From: Aporhodopirellula sallentina SM41
GTDB taxonomy: Bacteria; Planctomycetota; Planctomycetia; Pirellulales; Pirellulaceae
Assembly (NCBI RefSeq): GCF_000346505.1
Contig: NZ_ANOH01000275.1
Location: 1-52,411 of the forward strand
Direction of reading: 5' to 3'
Length of the DNA stretch: 52,411 nt
The notes beneath the pieces were generated by a model, which saw only the letters and a program-made list of their open reading frames with translations, had not been told where the DNA came from and ran no database searches. This document shows, piece after piece, positions 34,741 through 42,504 of the stretch. The translations under genes were made by a program, and so were the position numbers. The number at the start of each line of letters is the position of its first letter. Within the stretch, counting starts at the first letter, position 1.

Positions 34741-34800
34741 TTTGGCAGATCAACTCTCAGCAAAAGTCTCCCGTCCGAAGCCCGGCGACTCCGGCTACGT
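34741..34800 (+). repeat. TTGGC-loop hairpin repeat, copy 5, with conserved 5' flank
   Basis: The core (34777-34799) reads GAAGCCCGGCGACTCCGG then CTACG. The flank GGCAGATC...CTCAG...CTCCCG is shared with 39227-39283 over about 57 bp. The repeat ends exactly at the stop codon (34801-34803) of the NCS1 permease gene. Confidence 0.7.
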
Positions 34801-36240
34801 TCATGCGATGGCTCGTGGTTGCATCATTTTGCTAAGCACAAAATAAATCGCTCCTGACGCGACCCAACACGGCACCACCGCGTATGCAGCGAACAGTTTG
34901 TCGGGGAACAACGACGTCGGAACAAAGATCAAATACAAACCGATTGCGACCGGGATCGCCCAAGCCAGCAACACAGCGATGTTGATGGACTGGCCGCTGT
35001 GGAACGCGTTTTCTTCTCGCATCCCAAATCGTTTCATCAGGTAATGATCGACAAAAATGATCGCCCCCATCGGACCGAGCACCGTGCCGTACGTGCCGAC
35101 GAACCCCAACAGTTGATTCGAAAGATTCGGAAACGAACCTGCAATGGTCGCAACGGTTCCGGCGACCAACGTCATCGCGACCCGAGGACTCTTTGGGAAG
35201 ACTCCTTGGAACGCGAGGCCCGCGCGATAGATCGTCGGGTTTGCCGTCGTCCATCCGGCGATGATCACACAAATGATCCCGGTCCAACCGAGCGCTCCCC
35301 ACGCGAGTGCTCCCGGGTTCGCGGTCGTGTCCTGAGACAGTTTGATTTGAGCGGCGAGCAACAATCCGGCCGCGATCCACGCCATGTAGTGTCCGAGAAA
35401 CATGCCGATCGCCGGCGCCCAACCGGAATTGGCACTGCGGGCGAAACGGAAGATCGACAGGTCCGCCATTCCGAAATGCATCGCCCCATTGCACAACCAC
35501 GCGAAGACAACAATTTGCCAAAAACCAAACCGCTGCACGCCGTCTTTTTCTTGCACGAAATCGATCGCATCCTGCCAAAACTTGCCCTCGCTAAGAGCCG
35601 CAATCGAATTCGCATCCATCTGCACCAACGAGACAATCCCGCAGGCCGCAAAGATTGCGATCATCCACGGGGCGGCGATGTTGGCGACCTGGGCAACGAC
35701 CTGATAGCCCGCCGCGGCGATGATCGACATCACGACGCCAACGCCAATCACGATCAACGTGAAGTCAGTGCTGCCCAACGCAAAGGTCTCTTCCGGCACT
35801 TCGAACATCGTCCCGAACGGGATCCCCACCGCACTCGCCGAGACCGTCACCATCGCACCGGCGAGGAAACAGAACAACACACCGTTGACGACGTTATACA
35901 GCTTGACCAAACGGTCCCCGGCGATCCGTTCGAGTTGATAGTACAACGTCATCCGTTTGGCGATCGCGATCGGGGTGACTAGAAAACGCCACGTCAAAAC
36001 CGCGAGGAGGTTTCCGATCAACAGCCCGAGCAGCAAATCCTGTAGGCTCGCTCCGGCGGCGAGAAACAACGGGCCGATCATGAACTCCGTTCCGGCGGCG
36101 TGCTCCCCCGCGTACATGCCCCAAAACTTGCCCGCGCCGAGTCGAGCCGATTCCGGAACCGATTCGCGTTCGAATTCACCGCTCGTCGCGGTTTCCGCTT
36201 CGACTTGATTGTCCGCTTCTACCTGGTTCTCATTGCGCAA
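34801..36240 (-). CDS. NCS1-type permease (purine/cytosine permease family), 479 aa, TTG start
   Basis: About twelve membrane helices are visible from residue 45 on. GKFWGMYAGEHAAGTEFMIG at the first helix and SNQLLGFVGTYGTVLGPMGA in a later one fit the LeuT-fold NCS1 family. The N-terminal 35 residues are acidic. The start is TTG 36240, with AAGGA 8 nt upstream; no ATG exists before the first helix. Family members take up nucleobases, hydantoins or thiamine-type compounds. Here the gene is 123 bp downstream of rhaA on the same strand, so rhamnose or a co-substrate uptake is possible but unproven. A repeat abuts its stop codon. Confidence 0.85.
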   Translation of the reverse strand: MRNENQVEADNQVEAETATSGEFERESVPESARLGAGKFWGMYAGEHAAGTEFMIGPLFLAAGASLQDLLLGLLIGNLLAVLTWRFLVTPIAIAKRMTLYYQLERIAGDRLVKLYNVVNGVLFCFLAGAMVTVSASAVGIPFGTMFEVPEETFALGSTDFTLIVIGVGVVMSIIAAAGYQVVAQVANIAAPWMIAIFAACGIVSLVQMDANSIAALSEGKFWQDAIDFVQEKDGVQRFGFWQIVVFAWLCNGAMHFGMADLSIFRFARSANSGWAPAIGMFLGHYMAWIAAGLLLAAQIKLSQDTTANPGALAWGALGWTGIICVIIAGWTTANPTIYRAGLAFQGVFPKSPRVAMTLVAGTVATIAGSFPNLSNQLLGFVGTYGTVLGPMGAIIFVDHYLMKRFGMREENAFHSGQSINIAVLLAWAIPVAIGLYLIFVPTSLFPDKLFAAYAVVPCWVASGAIYFVLSKMMQPRAIA

Positions 36241-36310
36241 TGAATCATTCCTTGCAAAGTACGCGCAGGGCGCGTTCGTGGGGATAAGCAGTTATGAAAA
36301 AGTCAGCTGA

Positions 36311-36351
36311 GGCGGTGCGACTACACCGCCACCGCCGATTCACACGGCGGT
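36311..36351 (-). promoter_or_regulatory. Two adjacent hairpins between rhaA and the permease gene
   Basis: GGCGGTG (36311-36317) pairs with CACCGCC (36324-36330), and ACCGCCG (36331-36337) pairs with CGGCGGT (36345-36351). They are back to back in the rhaA-permease gap and lack T-runs. They may set the ratio of the two gene products by stabilising or ending the transcript. Confidence 0.5.
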
Positions 36352-36363
36352 TTACGGGGCGGT

Positions 36364-37659
36364 TTACGCGGTTGCAACCGTTTCCGGATGCGATTCGCTG
36401 CGTCGGGAAAGTACCGAAGATTCGTAGTCAGCGACCGCCGACATCCAGTTTCGACCAAAGGGGACACCCGCTGTTTCGCAGTAGTAATCCCAAACCGCGC
36501 CGAACGGCATCGTCTTTTGCTCTTCCATCAACGCGAGCCGCGATGTGAAGTCACCTTCCTGTTCTAACCGTTGCAGTTCGTCGCGTGGCTCGAGCAACGC
36601 CATCAACAACGCCTTGAGCGTGTTGCGTGTTCCGATCACCCACGCAGACACACGATTGATGCTCGCGTCAAAGAAGTCCAACCCGATGTGGACTCGGTTC
36701 AGGTAATCACCCCGAACGATTTCCTGCATGATCGCCTGCAACTCATCACTCATCGTGACGACATGGTCGCTGTCCCAACGAACACCGCGGCTGACGTGCA
36801 ACAACAACTCGGGGACATACAACAATGTTGAGGATATCTTGTCGGAGATCACCTCGGTCGGATGAAAGTGACCTGCGTCGAGACACAGGACTTTGTTGCG
36901 CGTGATCGCGTAGCCCATGTAGAACTCATGCGAGCCGACCACGTAGCTCTCCGAACCGATGCCGAACAGCTTGCATTCGACCGAATCGAGCGTTTCAGAC
37001 GCGTTCATCGATTCGGCAAAGATACGGTCGAGCGAATCGGCGAGACGTTTCCGTGGGGCGGTGCGATCGGCGGGCAGGTCTTTGTACCCGTCCGGCACCC
37101 AAAAGTTGTTCATGCACGGCGAATCCTGCGCCTTGCCCATCGCGGCCGCAATGCGTCGGCAAGCGATGCCGTGTTCGATCCAAAAATCACGGATGCCCGA
37201 ATCGGGGTGAGCCAGCGTGAATCCGTCGTCGGCGTTGGGGTGGGAAAAATAGGAAGGGTTGAAATCGAGCTGGACGCCCTGGCCGCGGGCCCATTCGATC
37301 CACCCTTGAAAATGCTCCACACCGATTTCGTTTCGCTCGACGGGCTCATCGAACTCGCCATAGATCGCGTGCAGATTCAACCGGTGACTGCCCGGGATCA
37401 ACGCGTAGGCCTTTTCCAAGTCGCTGCGCAGTTCCTCGGGGTTCCTCGCACGACCGGGGTAATTGCCGGTAACGGCCAGTCCGCTGCCGAGCGTTTGGCC
37501 CGTGTTCTCAAACCCGGCAACGTCGTCTCCCTGCCAACAGTGGACCGAAACCGAGACGTCGCGAAGCCGCGCCAGTGCCGCTTCGACATCGACGCCCACG
37601 CTTTGATACTGCTCAACCGCCAACGCGTAGGCGGTTTCGAGCCTAGAAGAACTGGTCAT
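36364..37659 (-). CDS. rhaA: L-rhamnose isomerase RhaA, 431 aa
   Basis: The full-length RhaA pattern is present: [103 protein letters not shown] and [20 protein letters not shown]. The His, Asp and Glu residues in these segments bind the two metal ions. The enzyme interconverts L-rhamnose and L-rhamnulose, the first intracellular step. ATG 37659 is the start. It is divergent from the AraC-type gene, about 210 bp away, which implies direct regulation from that region. The length matches the family (about 420 aa). Confidence 0.97.
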   Translation of the reverse strand: MTSSSRLETAYALAVEQYQSVGVDVEAALARLRDVSVSVHCWQGDDVAGFENTGQTLGSGLAVTGNYPGRARNPEELRSDLEKAYALIPGSHRLNLHAIYGEFDEPVERNEIGVEHFQGWIEWARGQGVQLDFNPSYFSHPNADDGFTLAHPDSGIRDFWIEHGIACRRIAAAMGKAQDSPCMNNFWVPDGYKDLPADRTAPRKRLADSLDRIFAESMNASETLDSVECKLFGIGSESYVVGSHEFYMGYAITRNKVLCLDAGHFHPTEVISDKISSTLLYVPELLLHVSRGVRWDSDHVVTMSDELQAIMQEIVRGDYLNRVHIGLDFFDASINRVSAWVIGTRNTLKALLMALLEPRDELQRLEQEGDFTSRLALMEEQKTMPFGAVWDYYCETAGVPFGRNWMSAVADYESSVLSRRSESHPETVATA

Positions 37660-37871
37660 TTATTTCGCTCTGGATCCGAGGAGTTCGGCAGACTAGGTTG
37701 ATGTTAACAGAAGCACCGAAGGAAGCCATTCTCCCCGCTATACAAGCACTAAGAAGACCTGCTCCACCGAAGCTGCTCCAAACAGTAGCCAATCGCGAGC
37801 CCACATGCCCGCACATTTGTGCGCAGCGACAGCACAAAAGTGCCACATCTCGCATTTTTTCACGGATTCCC

Positions 37872-38795
37872 ATGACTGAGCCCATTCGAGTCCTCCGCAA
37901 AAACCAGTTCTTCCACACCGATGGCTTCCCGATTGTCGTCACGCGACGCGACCCTCAGGAACCGTTCGGACTGCATGCCCACGAGTTCTGGGAGATCGTG
38001 ATCATCACCGGTGGCAAGGGGCGTCACGTCACCGGCGTCGACTCGTACGAGTTGTCGGCCGGCGATGCGTTCGTGATCGGTGGGGCCAGGCCGCACGACT
38101 ACCAAGACCTCGAAGAACTGCGGCTGATCAACATCCTCTTCGACAACGATGAGCTGCCATGGGATCTCGGTGACCTCAGCGAGATGCCCGGCTACCACAC
38201 CTTGTTCACGCTCGAACCCGCGTTCCGGCAACGCCACCGCTTCGACAGCCGCCTGCGGCTCGAGCCAATGGACCTGGCGTTCGCCATTGAAACGATCGAG
38301 AAACTCGAGCACGAACTCAACGAACGTTCCGCCGGTTTCCGCGTGCAATCGATGACGTTGATGATGCAGTTGATCACGTTTCTCGCTCGGTGCTACGAAC
38401 GTTGCCGCACGCCACGCAACCAAGGACTGCTCGAGGTTGCCGACGCGATCGCGCACATTGAAATCAACTACGCCGAAGTGATCACCCTCGACCAACTGAT
38501 CAAAATCTCAAACATGTCCAGGAGAAATTTCCTGCGAACGTTTGAAACCGCGATGGGTGATTCGCCGATCCAATACCTGATCCGTCTGCGAATCCGCAAA
38601 GCATGCGAGCGTTTGCGTGTGAGCGAAAAGAGCATCACCGAAATCGCGATGGATGTTGGGTTCTCCGACAGCAATTACTTCAGCCGCAAATTCCGCGACA
38701 TCATCGGCATGTCTCCACGAGAGTACAAACGGATGTACCGAGAAATCCCGCTGCCCACCGCCGGCGAACCGGAAACTGCGGAAGCCTCGAGGTAA
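37872..38795 (+). CDS. AraC family regulator, probable rhamnose-responsive, 307 aa
   Basis: The N-terminal cupin contains HAHEFWEIVIITGGKGRHVT and LSAGDAFVIGGARPHDYQDL, a sugar-sensing barrel as in RhaS and RhaR. The C-terminal pair of helix-turn-helix motifs is ITLDQLIKISNMSRRNFLRT, then SITEIAMDVGFSDSNYFSRK and FRDIIGMSPREYKR. ATG 37872 is chosen over the frame upstream. It is divergent from rhaA, which makes it the likely activator of rhaA and perhaps rhaB; the ligand is inferred from position only. The binding site should lie in 37660-37871. Confidence 0.9.
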   Translation: MTEPIRVLRKNQFFHTDGFPIVVTRRDPQEPFGLHAHEFWEIVIITGGKGRHVTGVDSYELSAGDAFVIGGARPHDYQDLEELRLINILFDNDELPWDLGDLSEMPGYHTLFTLEPAFRQRHRFDSRLRLEPMDLAFAIETIEKLEHELNERSAGFRVQSMTLMMQLITFLARCYERCRTPRNQGLLEVADAIAHIEINYAEVITLDQLIKISNMSRRNFLRTFETAMGDSPIQYLIRLRIRKACERLRVSEKSITEIAMDVGFSDSNYFSRKFRDIIGMSPREYKRMYREIPLPTAGEPETAEASR

Positions 38796-38881
38796 GGCGG
38801 GCGTTGGCCGAGGTGGTCCCAAGAAACAGTGGCTAGCGACAGGGTCGCTGGTGGTGCGTCAAAGCCGAGTTTGAGGGTCGC

Positions 38882-38900
38882 GAAACTCGCCAAGAGTTTC
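38882..38900 (-). repeat. TTGGC-loop hairpin repeat, copy 6
   Basis: Plus strand GAAACTC, loop GCCAA, GAGTTTC: a perfect seven-base stem of the ACTC type. Confidence 0.8.
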
Positions 38901-38903
38901 TGG

Positions 38904-38939
38904 AGGGCTCGTGAATCACCGAAAGTCTTGGCGACGTTC
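38904..38939 (+). repeat. TTGGC-loop hairpin repeat, copy 7, with 5' flank
   Basis: GAAAGTC, loop TTGGC, GACGTTC (38921-38939), one mismatch, followed by GCTACG. The stretch GGGCTCGTGAATCACC before it is found again, inverted, after copy 10 at 40483. Confidence 0.75.
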
Positions 38940-39011
38940 GCTACGTTCCTTGACCCCTCATTCTTGATCGAGACGCATCGCTAGCCCGACGCGAAAAGGG
39001 CTGCTGATTTT

Positions 39012-39160
39012 AATCAAGAGCCAACCTGTTTTCGTTTAACCGCAATACCGTTCAATGAAGCACCGGGTTGTGGCGTTTTCGTTTAACCGGTAGCCGTAGG
39101 CGACGTGCAGTAGCAAGTAGGTCGCCTTTGGCTGCCCGCTAGACGAATAGATCAACAGCC
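39012..39160 (-). repeat. GTTTAAC-box modular repeat, copy B (inverted)
   Basis: The plus strand reads AACCTGTTTTCGTTTAACCG, then CAATACCGTTCAATG and later GTTTTCGTTTAACCGG, the reverse complement of 19252-19341. It continues into the complement of 19112-19170. The part corresponding to 19171-19250 is missing, at the point where copy A carries a repeated GTCGCCTACGG word. Confidence 0.8.
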
Positions 39161-39226
39161 TGGAAAGCGAGTGATTGTGGGTGATCCCTCGCTAGCGCAG
39201 CGGGCTAGTAAACCAACAGCCCGTTC

Positions 39227-39283
39227 GGCAGATCCGTTCTCAGTGAAGATCTCCCGATCGAAGTCTGGCGACTTCGGCTACGT
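39227..39283 (+). repeat. TTGGC-loop hairpin repeat, copy 8, with conserved 5' flank
   Basis: Core CGAAGTC, loop TGGC, GACTTCG, then GCTACG. The 5' flank matches 34741-34776. Confidence 0.75.
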
Positions 39284-39592
39284 CTTAGAAAACCGCGGCC
39301 AATGCCGATCGGCTGATAAGTTTTTGGATTGGTTTGTAGAAGCCCAACGACGACTGGCGAACCACGAAGCCTTCCGCCCCTCCCCCTAGACGCACACGCC
39401 GAAACAACAAACCGGCGTCGCGTGGGCGAAGTTCGGCCTCTTTGATTCACAAGCTCTGCAGAGGGGCCCCGGAACGGTATCCAGTGGACTCGCCCTTGAC
39501 CTGTCGGTGGCATTCCGGCTACCAACGATGCTGACGAAGGCCGGATTTTCGGCCCCGAATCCTCCCCAATCTGTTCCTCAGGACAATCGAAA

Positions 39593-39922
39593 ATGCTTCG
39601 ACCCGTTTTGTTGGCCATCGCGGTCGCGTTCGTTTCTCTCGGCACCGCCCCCGCACAAACCGCGATGGCAGACGAGATCGTTTCGTACCGGTGCGAGAAA
39701 TGGACCGCCCGTCACGAACACGATAAAAAGCAAGCCGACCAAATCTACGAAACGCTGAAAAAACTCAAATGTGAAGTCGAACGACACAGCCACAACGGGC
39801 ATATCGATATCAAATATCGGTGCCCCAAATGGCTCAGCCATAAGGCCAAAACACACGCCGATGCTCACAAACTCGAAGCATGGTTGAAGGCCCTGAAGTT
39901 CGAAACCAAGCACGAGCACTAA
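39593..39922 (+). CDS. Small secreted Cys/His protein with internal duplication, 109 aa
   Basis: A signal peptide (MLRPVLLAIAVAFVSLGTAP, then AQTAMA) leads to two tandem units. Unit 1 (residues 32-67) starts YRCEKWTARHEHDKK and ends KLKCEVERHSH; unit 2 (75-109) starts YRCPKWLSHKAKTHAD and ends ALKFETKHEH. Both keep YRC-x-KW, an LKKLK-type helix and a terminal HxH; unit 2 has lost the second Cys. The pattern suggests metal binding outside the cytoplasm, but no family is recognised. The gene abuts the next gene (TAAATG), so the two are probably expressed together. Confidence 0.8.
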   Translation: MLRPVLLAIAVAFVSLGTAPAQTAMADEIVSYRCEKWTARHEHDKKQADQIYETLKKLKCEVERHSHNGHIDIKYRCPKWLSHKAKTHADAHKLEAWLKALKFETKHEH

Positions 39923-40351
39923 ATGTCGTTTCCGATCTCTCCGGCGGCAGCACTCGGCGCCGCCCAACTGGCCGGCCGTGCGATCGAAAGCACGGCGAAC
40001 GCGGTCGCGGACTTTGCCGACGTCCTCGGAAATAACGAGGCCGCCGACACGGCTGCGCAAGGCTCAGACGCTGCGGATTCTGGATCGGCGGACAGTTCGG
40101 CCGAGGCAACCGATTCGCTCCGCGGGTTGCTGTCGGATTGGATGCGTCAGTTCGGGTTCCAAGGCGACGAATCGGTCCAAGTGCAGCTCGACGCAGTTAG
40201 CGGCGGCGTGCAACTCGAACTCGCCGACGCGTCTCCTGCCGATCAAGCTCGATTGAGCGATTTGCAGGCTCGAATCAATAACGACGTTGATCTGCGAGAG
40301 TCAATCGTCGGTGCGCTAAAACAGATCCCCGGCGAATCGGTTTCACTGTAG
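39923..40351 (+). CDS. Hypothetical protein coupled to the small secreted protein, 142 aa
   Basis: The ATG directly follows the preceding stop codon (TAAATG). The N-terminal part is Ala-rich (ISPAAALGAAQLAGRAIEST), followed by an Ala/Ser/Asp low-complexity linker (residues about 40-63). A folded C-terminal part contains LRGLLSDWMRQFGFQGDESV, then VQLDAVSGGVQLELADASPA and LQARINNDVDLRESIVGALK. No signal peptide or membrane helix is seen. No family is recognised. A repeat-rich region starts 10 bp after the stop. Confidence 0.75.
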   Translation: MSFPISPAAALGAAQLAGRAIESTANAVADFADVLGNNEAADTAAQGSDAADSGSADSSAEATDSLRGLLSDWMRQFGFQGDESVQVQLDAVSGGVQLELADASPADQARLSDLQARINNDVDLRESIVGALKQIPGESVSL

Positions 40352-40360
40352 CGGAAGCTC

Positions 40361-40381
40361 CCGAAGTCTTGGCGACTTCGG
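40361..40381 (+). repeat. TTGGC-loop hairpin repeat, copy 9
   Basis: CCGAAGTC, loop TTGGC, GACTTCGG: a perfect eight-base stem, the cleanest copy of the family. Confidence 0.85.
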
Positions 40382-40482
40382 CGACGATGCGTCCCCAATC
40401 TCTCGCAGCTGAATTCGCCCGATTTCCGACCGAGCACGACGAGTGGTGCGTCACAATCAAGAGTGAGGGTTCAAGGGCGTCG

Positions 40483-40518
40483 CGAAAGTCGCCAAGACTT
40501 TCGGTGATTCACGAGCCC
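40483..40518 (-). repeat. TTGGC-loop hairpin repeat, copy 10
   Basis: Plus strand CGAAAGTC, loop GCCAA, GACTTTCG (40483-40503), a perfect stem, followed by GTGATTCACGAGCCC, the reverse complement of the flank of copy 7. Confidence 0.85.
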
Positions 40519-40550
40519 TTCCGAAGTTCTTGGCAGGCTGTTGATTTATT

Positions 40551-40673
40551 CGTTTAACGGCAATACCGTTCAATTTTCGTTTAACCCGTGCCCGAAGGGT
40601 AGGCTGTGTTCCGTCAAGCGTCGCCTACGGCTACCGGTTAAACGAAAACAGGTTGACTCTTGAATAAATCGAC
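40551..40673 (+). repeat. GTTTAAC-box modular repeat, copy C
   Basis: It matches 19181-19278 nearly base for base (GCAATACCGTTCAATTTTCG, then TTTAACCCGTGCCCGAAGGG), then jumps to the equivalent of 19324-19352 (AGGTTGACTCTTGA). The piece 19279-19324 of copy A, bounded by GTTAAACGAAAAC repeats, is absent. Confidence 0.85.
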
Positions 40674-40690
40674 AAACTCTTGGCGAGTTT
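40674..40690 (+). repeat. TTGGC-loop hairpin repeat, copy 11
   Basis: AAACTC, loop TTGGC, GAGTTT, followed by CGCTAC. It closes the right side of the copy C block, as copy 3 does for copy A. Confidence 0.8.
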
Positions 40691-40721
40691 CGCTACCCGA
40701 AAACGAGGCTTTGACGCGCCA

Positions 40722-41900
40722 CTAAATCGGGCAACCCCGTTCAACCCATTCGCTGGTCGCGTCCCAATCGTCGGTTGCTTCGGCGGGTGTTTCTCCGATC
40801 AATCCGCACACCCATCCCAACGCGATCAGGCGTTCGCAAACGACGCCGGGATCGAGCACCTTGGAAAGATCTTTTCCGGTTTGCTCGGACGCGATAATTG
40901 CGTGCAACGACTGGTAATGCAACTCGGCGGCGTCAAGTAACTCAGCCGTGCCACGCAGTCTCGCTTGTTCGACGATTGCTTCATCGGGCAAGTCAATCAT
41001 CAGCCGCGTCGTCGAGGTCAGATCAGCACGCTCGTCTGGCCACGTTAATTCAAACTGCATGTCCAACGCCCACTGCAACGTCGCCAGCGCCTCGTACCGC
41101 CACACCAACTCCGACGCGGTCTGTGCCAAACCGCCCTGAGTCGCTGGAGAAACCTCCGCGTCAAAGAAGGCTCGCTCGCGCGGCGTCATCGCCTCGTACC
41201 CGATCGGACATCGCTCTCTCATTCGGTCAGCGTCAATCACTCGGCCACTGAGAATCGACTCGGCTCGCGTCGCAATCAAGAACGTTGCGATCGCACGTCG
41301 AGCGACGTTTGCCGGCGATCGCACCTCGACCTCGAGGCTGCTGCGGATCGGCAGCACGCCGTCGACCGGATCGATCAATCGGTTGTTCAATTGGACGGCG
41401 ACACTCGCCTTTCGCTGACGCGACTCGACCGGGAATGGAATCACGGCTTCCGCGTCCGGACCGTTGGCTTCGCGATCGAGCAGCAATCGACCGTTGGGAT
41501 CGAGCACGCGATGGTCGGGCGAAACCAACAGAGCGTTCGCCTCGGTTGCCCAGCGATAAAGCTCCTCGCCGGCGGCGTTGACGGCGAACGCCTGTTTGCC
41601 GTGTCGCAGGTGGGCGCGGATCGGGTTAGCGATCGGGGCCGCAAACCCGGGAGCAGATTCATCGTCGAGCCATGCGAGGCACGCGTCAACGTCTCCCGTT
41701 TCAGAATCCCCGGGCTGCTCCTGCTGCCCCGGTTGAATCGGGGTGACGTTTTCAGCCAGCGACGCGGAGGGCTCCGGAGTCTTCCAGAGCGTCGAAACCG
41801 CATAGAGCCGGCCGCTCGATTGTCCATCGGCCGGCGGATTGCCCGCCGTTTCCGCTTCAGTGGAATGGTTCGGCGACACCGGGATCAGCCGACGCCCCAC
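40722..41900 (-). CDS. DUF4272 domain protein, 392 aa, GTG start
   Basis: The C-terminal 240 residues show the DUF4272 pattern: NVARRAIATFLIATRAE, AMTPRERAFFDAE, ELVWRYEALATLQWALDMQF, LLDAAELHYQSLHAIIAS and RLIALGWVCGL near the end. The N-terminal 70 residues are Pro/Glu/Ser-rich and probably disordered. The function of DUF4272 is unknown. The likely start is GTG 41900, which lies inside the upstream gene (16-nt overlap), suggesting translational coupling; GTG 41879 is another in-frame option. No signal peptide is present. It ends against the repeat region. Confidence 0.85.
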   Translation of the reverse strand: MGRRLIPVSPNHSTEAETAGNPPADGQSSGRLYAVSTLWKTPEPSASLAENVTPIQPGQQEQPGDSETGDVDACLAWLDDESAPGFAAPIANPIRAHLRHGKQAFAVNAAGEELYRWATEANALLVSPDHRVLDPNGRLLLDREANGPDAEAVIPFPVESRQRKASVAVQLNNRLIDPVDGVLPIRSSLEVEVRSPANVARRAIATFLIATRAESILSGRVIDADRMRERCPIGYEAMTPRERAFFDAEVSPATQGGLAQTASELVWRYEALATLQWALDMQFELTWPDERADLTSTTRLMIDLPDEAIVEQARLRGTAELLDAAELHYQSLHAIIASEQTGKDLSKVLDPGVVCERLIALGWVCGLIGETPAEATDDWDATSEWVERGCPI

Positions 41901-42328
41901 TTTTCTTGGAACCAGGCCACCCGGTCGGCGCGACGCGGGCTGTAGTTGGCGGTCGGTTTGAACTTCTCGCGTTTGAGGAAACTGATCATCGACGCCGCAG
42001 GCACTTGAGCATGCTGGGTGATCGCGTCGGTGGTTTCCGAATCAGCTTTCCAGTTGTAAAGGATTGCTTTTTCCCGTTCGAACCATTCGTCGAGGTACTG
42101 AGCGTCGGTCGAACTGACGACGACGTGCTCGTAATCCTTTTTGCAAAGGAACCCAAGCATCCGTCCCGCCATCTCGCGGGTGCGGGCTGTGTCCCCTTCG
42201 CAGGTCGCAGCGGCAACGTTCCACACGGAGGTGAATCCGTGCTCGTCGCAGTCTTCCTTGTTGTATTGCAGGACAACTTCGGGAGCGGGTTGCGGGGCTT
42301 CAGCTTCTTCGGTCGGCTCGGTGGTCAT
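41885..42328 (-). CDS. Hypothetical protein coupled to the DUF4272 gene, 147 aa
   Basis: After an acidic, Pro-rich N-terminus (MTTEPTEEAEAPQPAPEVV), the protein is a soluble alpha/beta domain: VWNVAAATCEGDTARTREMA, GRMLGFLCKKDYEHVVVSST, then DAQYLDEWFEREKAILYNWK. No family is recognised. Its 3' end overlaps the start of the DUF4272 gene by 16 nt, so the two form a two-gene operon and may act together. It is divergent from the GIY-YIG gene, about 175 bp away. Confidence 0.8.
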   Translation of the reverse strand: MTTEPTEEAEAPQPAPEVVLQYNKEDCDEHGFTSVWNVAAATCEGDTARTREMAGRMLGFLCKKDYEHVVVSSTDAQYLDEWFEREKAILYNWKADSETTDAITQHAQVPAASMISFLKREKFKPTANYSPRRADRVAWFQEKWGVG

Positions 42329-42504
42329 AAAAGTCTGAGAACACTCATCGAGGGGATTTGTGAGGAAATCAAAGCACTATTAGACGTAAAATTCTCGTTC
42401 TAGAGAAGTCCCCTCCGCAAATTCAACTTGGTGAACGCTCCCCGATGCGTCATACTCAAACCCGCTACGGAGCGCCTGAGCGGCGGTCCGAGCGATAGGA
42501 TTCC

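Larger units (their letters stand above)
38796..39592. other. Repeat-rich intergenic region of about 800 bp
   Basis: No convincing gene is present. It holds hairpins at 38882-38900 and 38921-38939, an inverted copy of the GTTTAAC block at 39012-39160, a CTAGCG/CGGGCTAG-type module near 39190-39222 and a hairpin with conserved flank at 39227-39283. The last 200 bp should carry the promoter of the small-protein gene pair. Confidence 0.6.
40352..40721. other. Repeat-filled intergenic region
   Basis: This 370-bp gap between convergent genes is almost entirely repeat: hairpins at 40361-40381, 40483-40503 and 40674-40690 and the GTTTAAC block 40551-40673. No gene was found. Confidence 0.7.
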
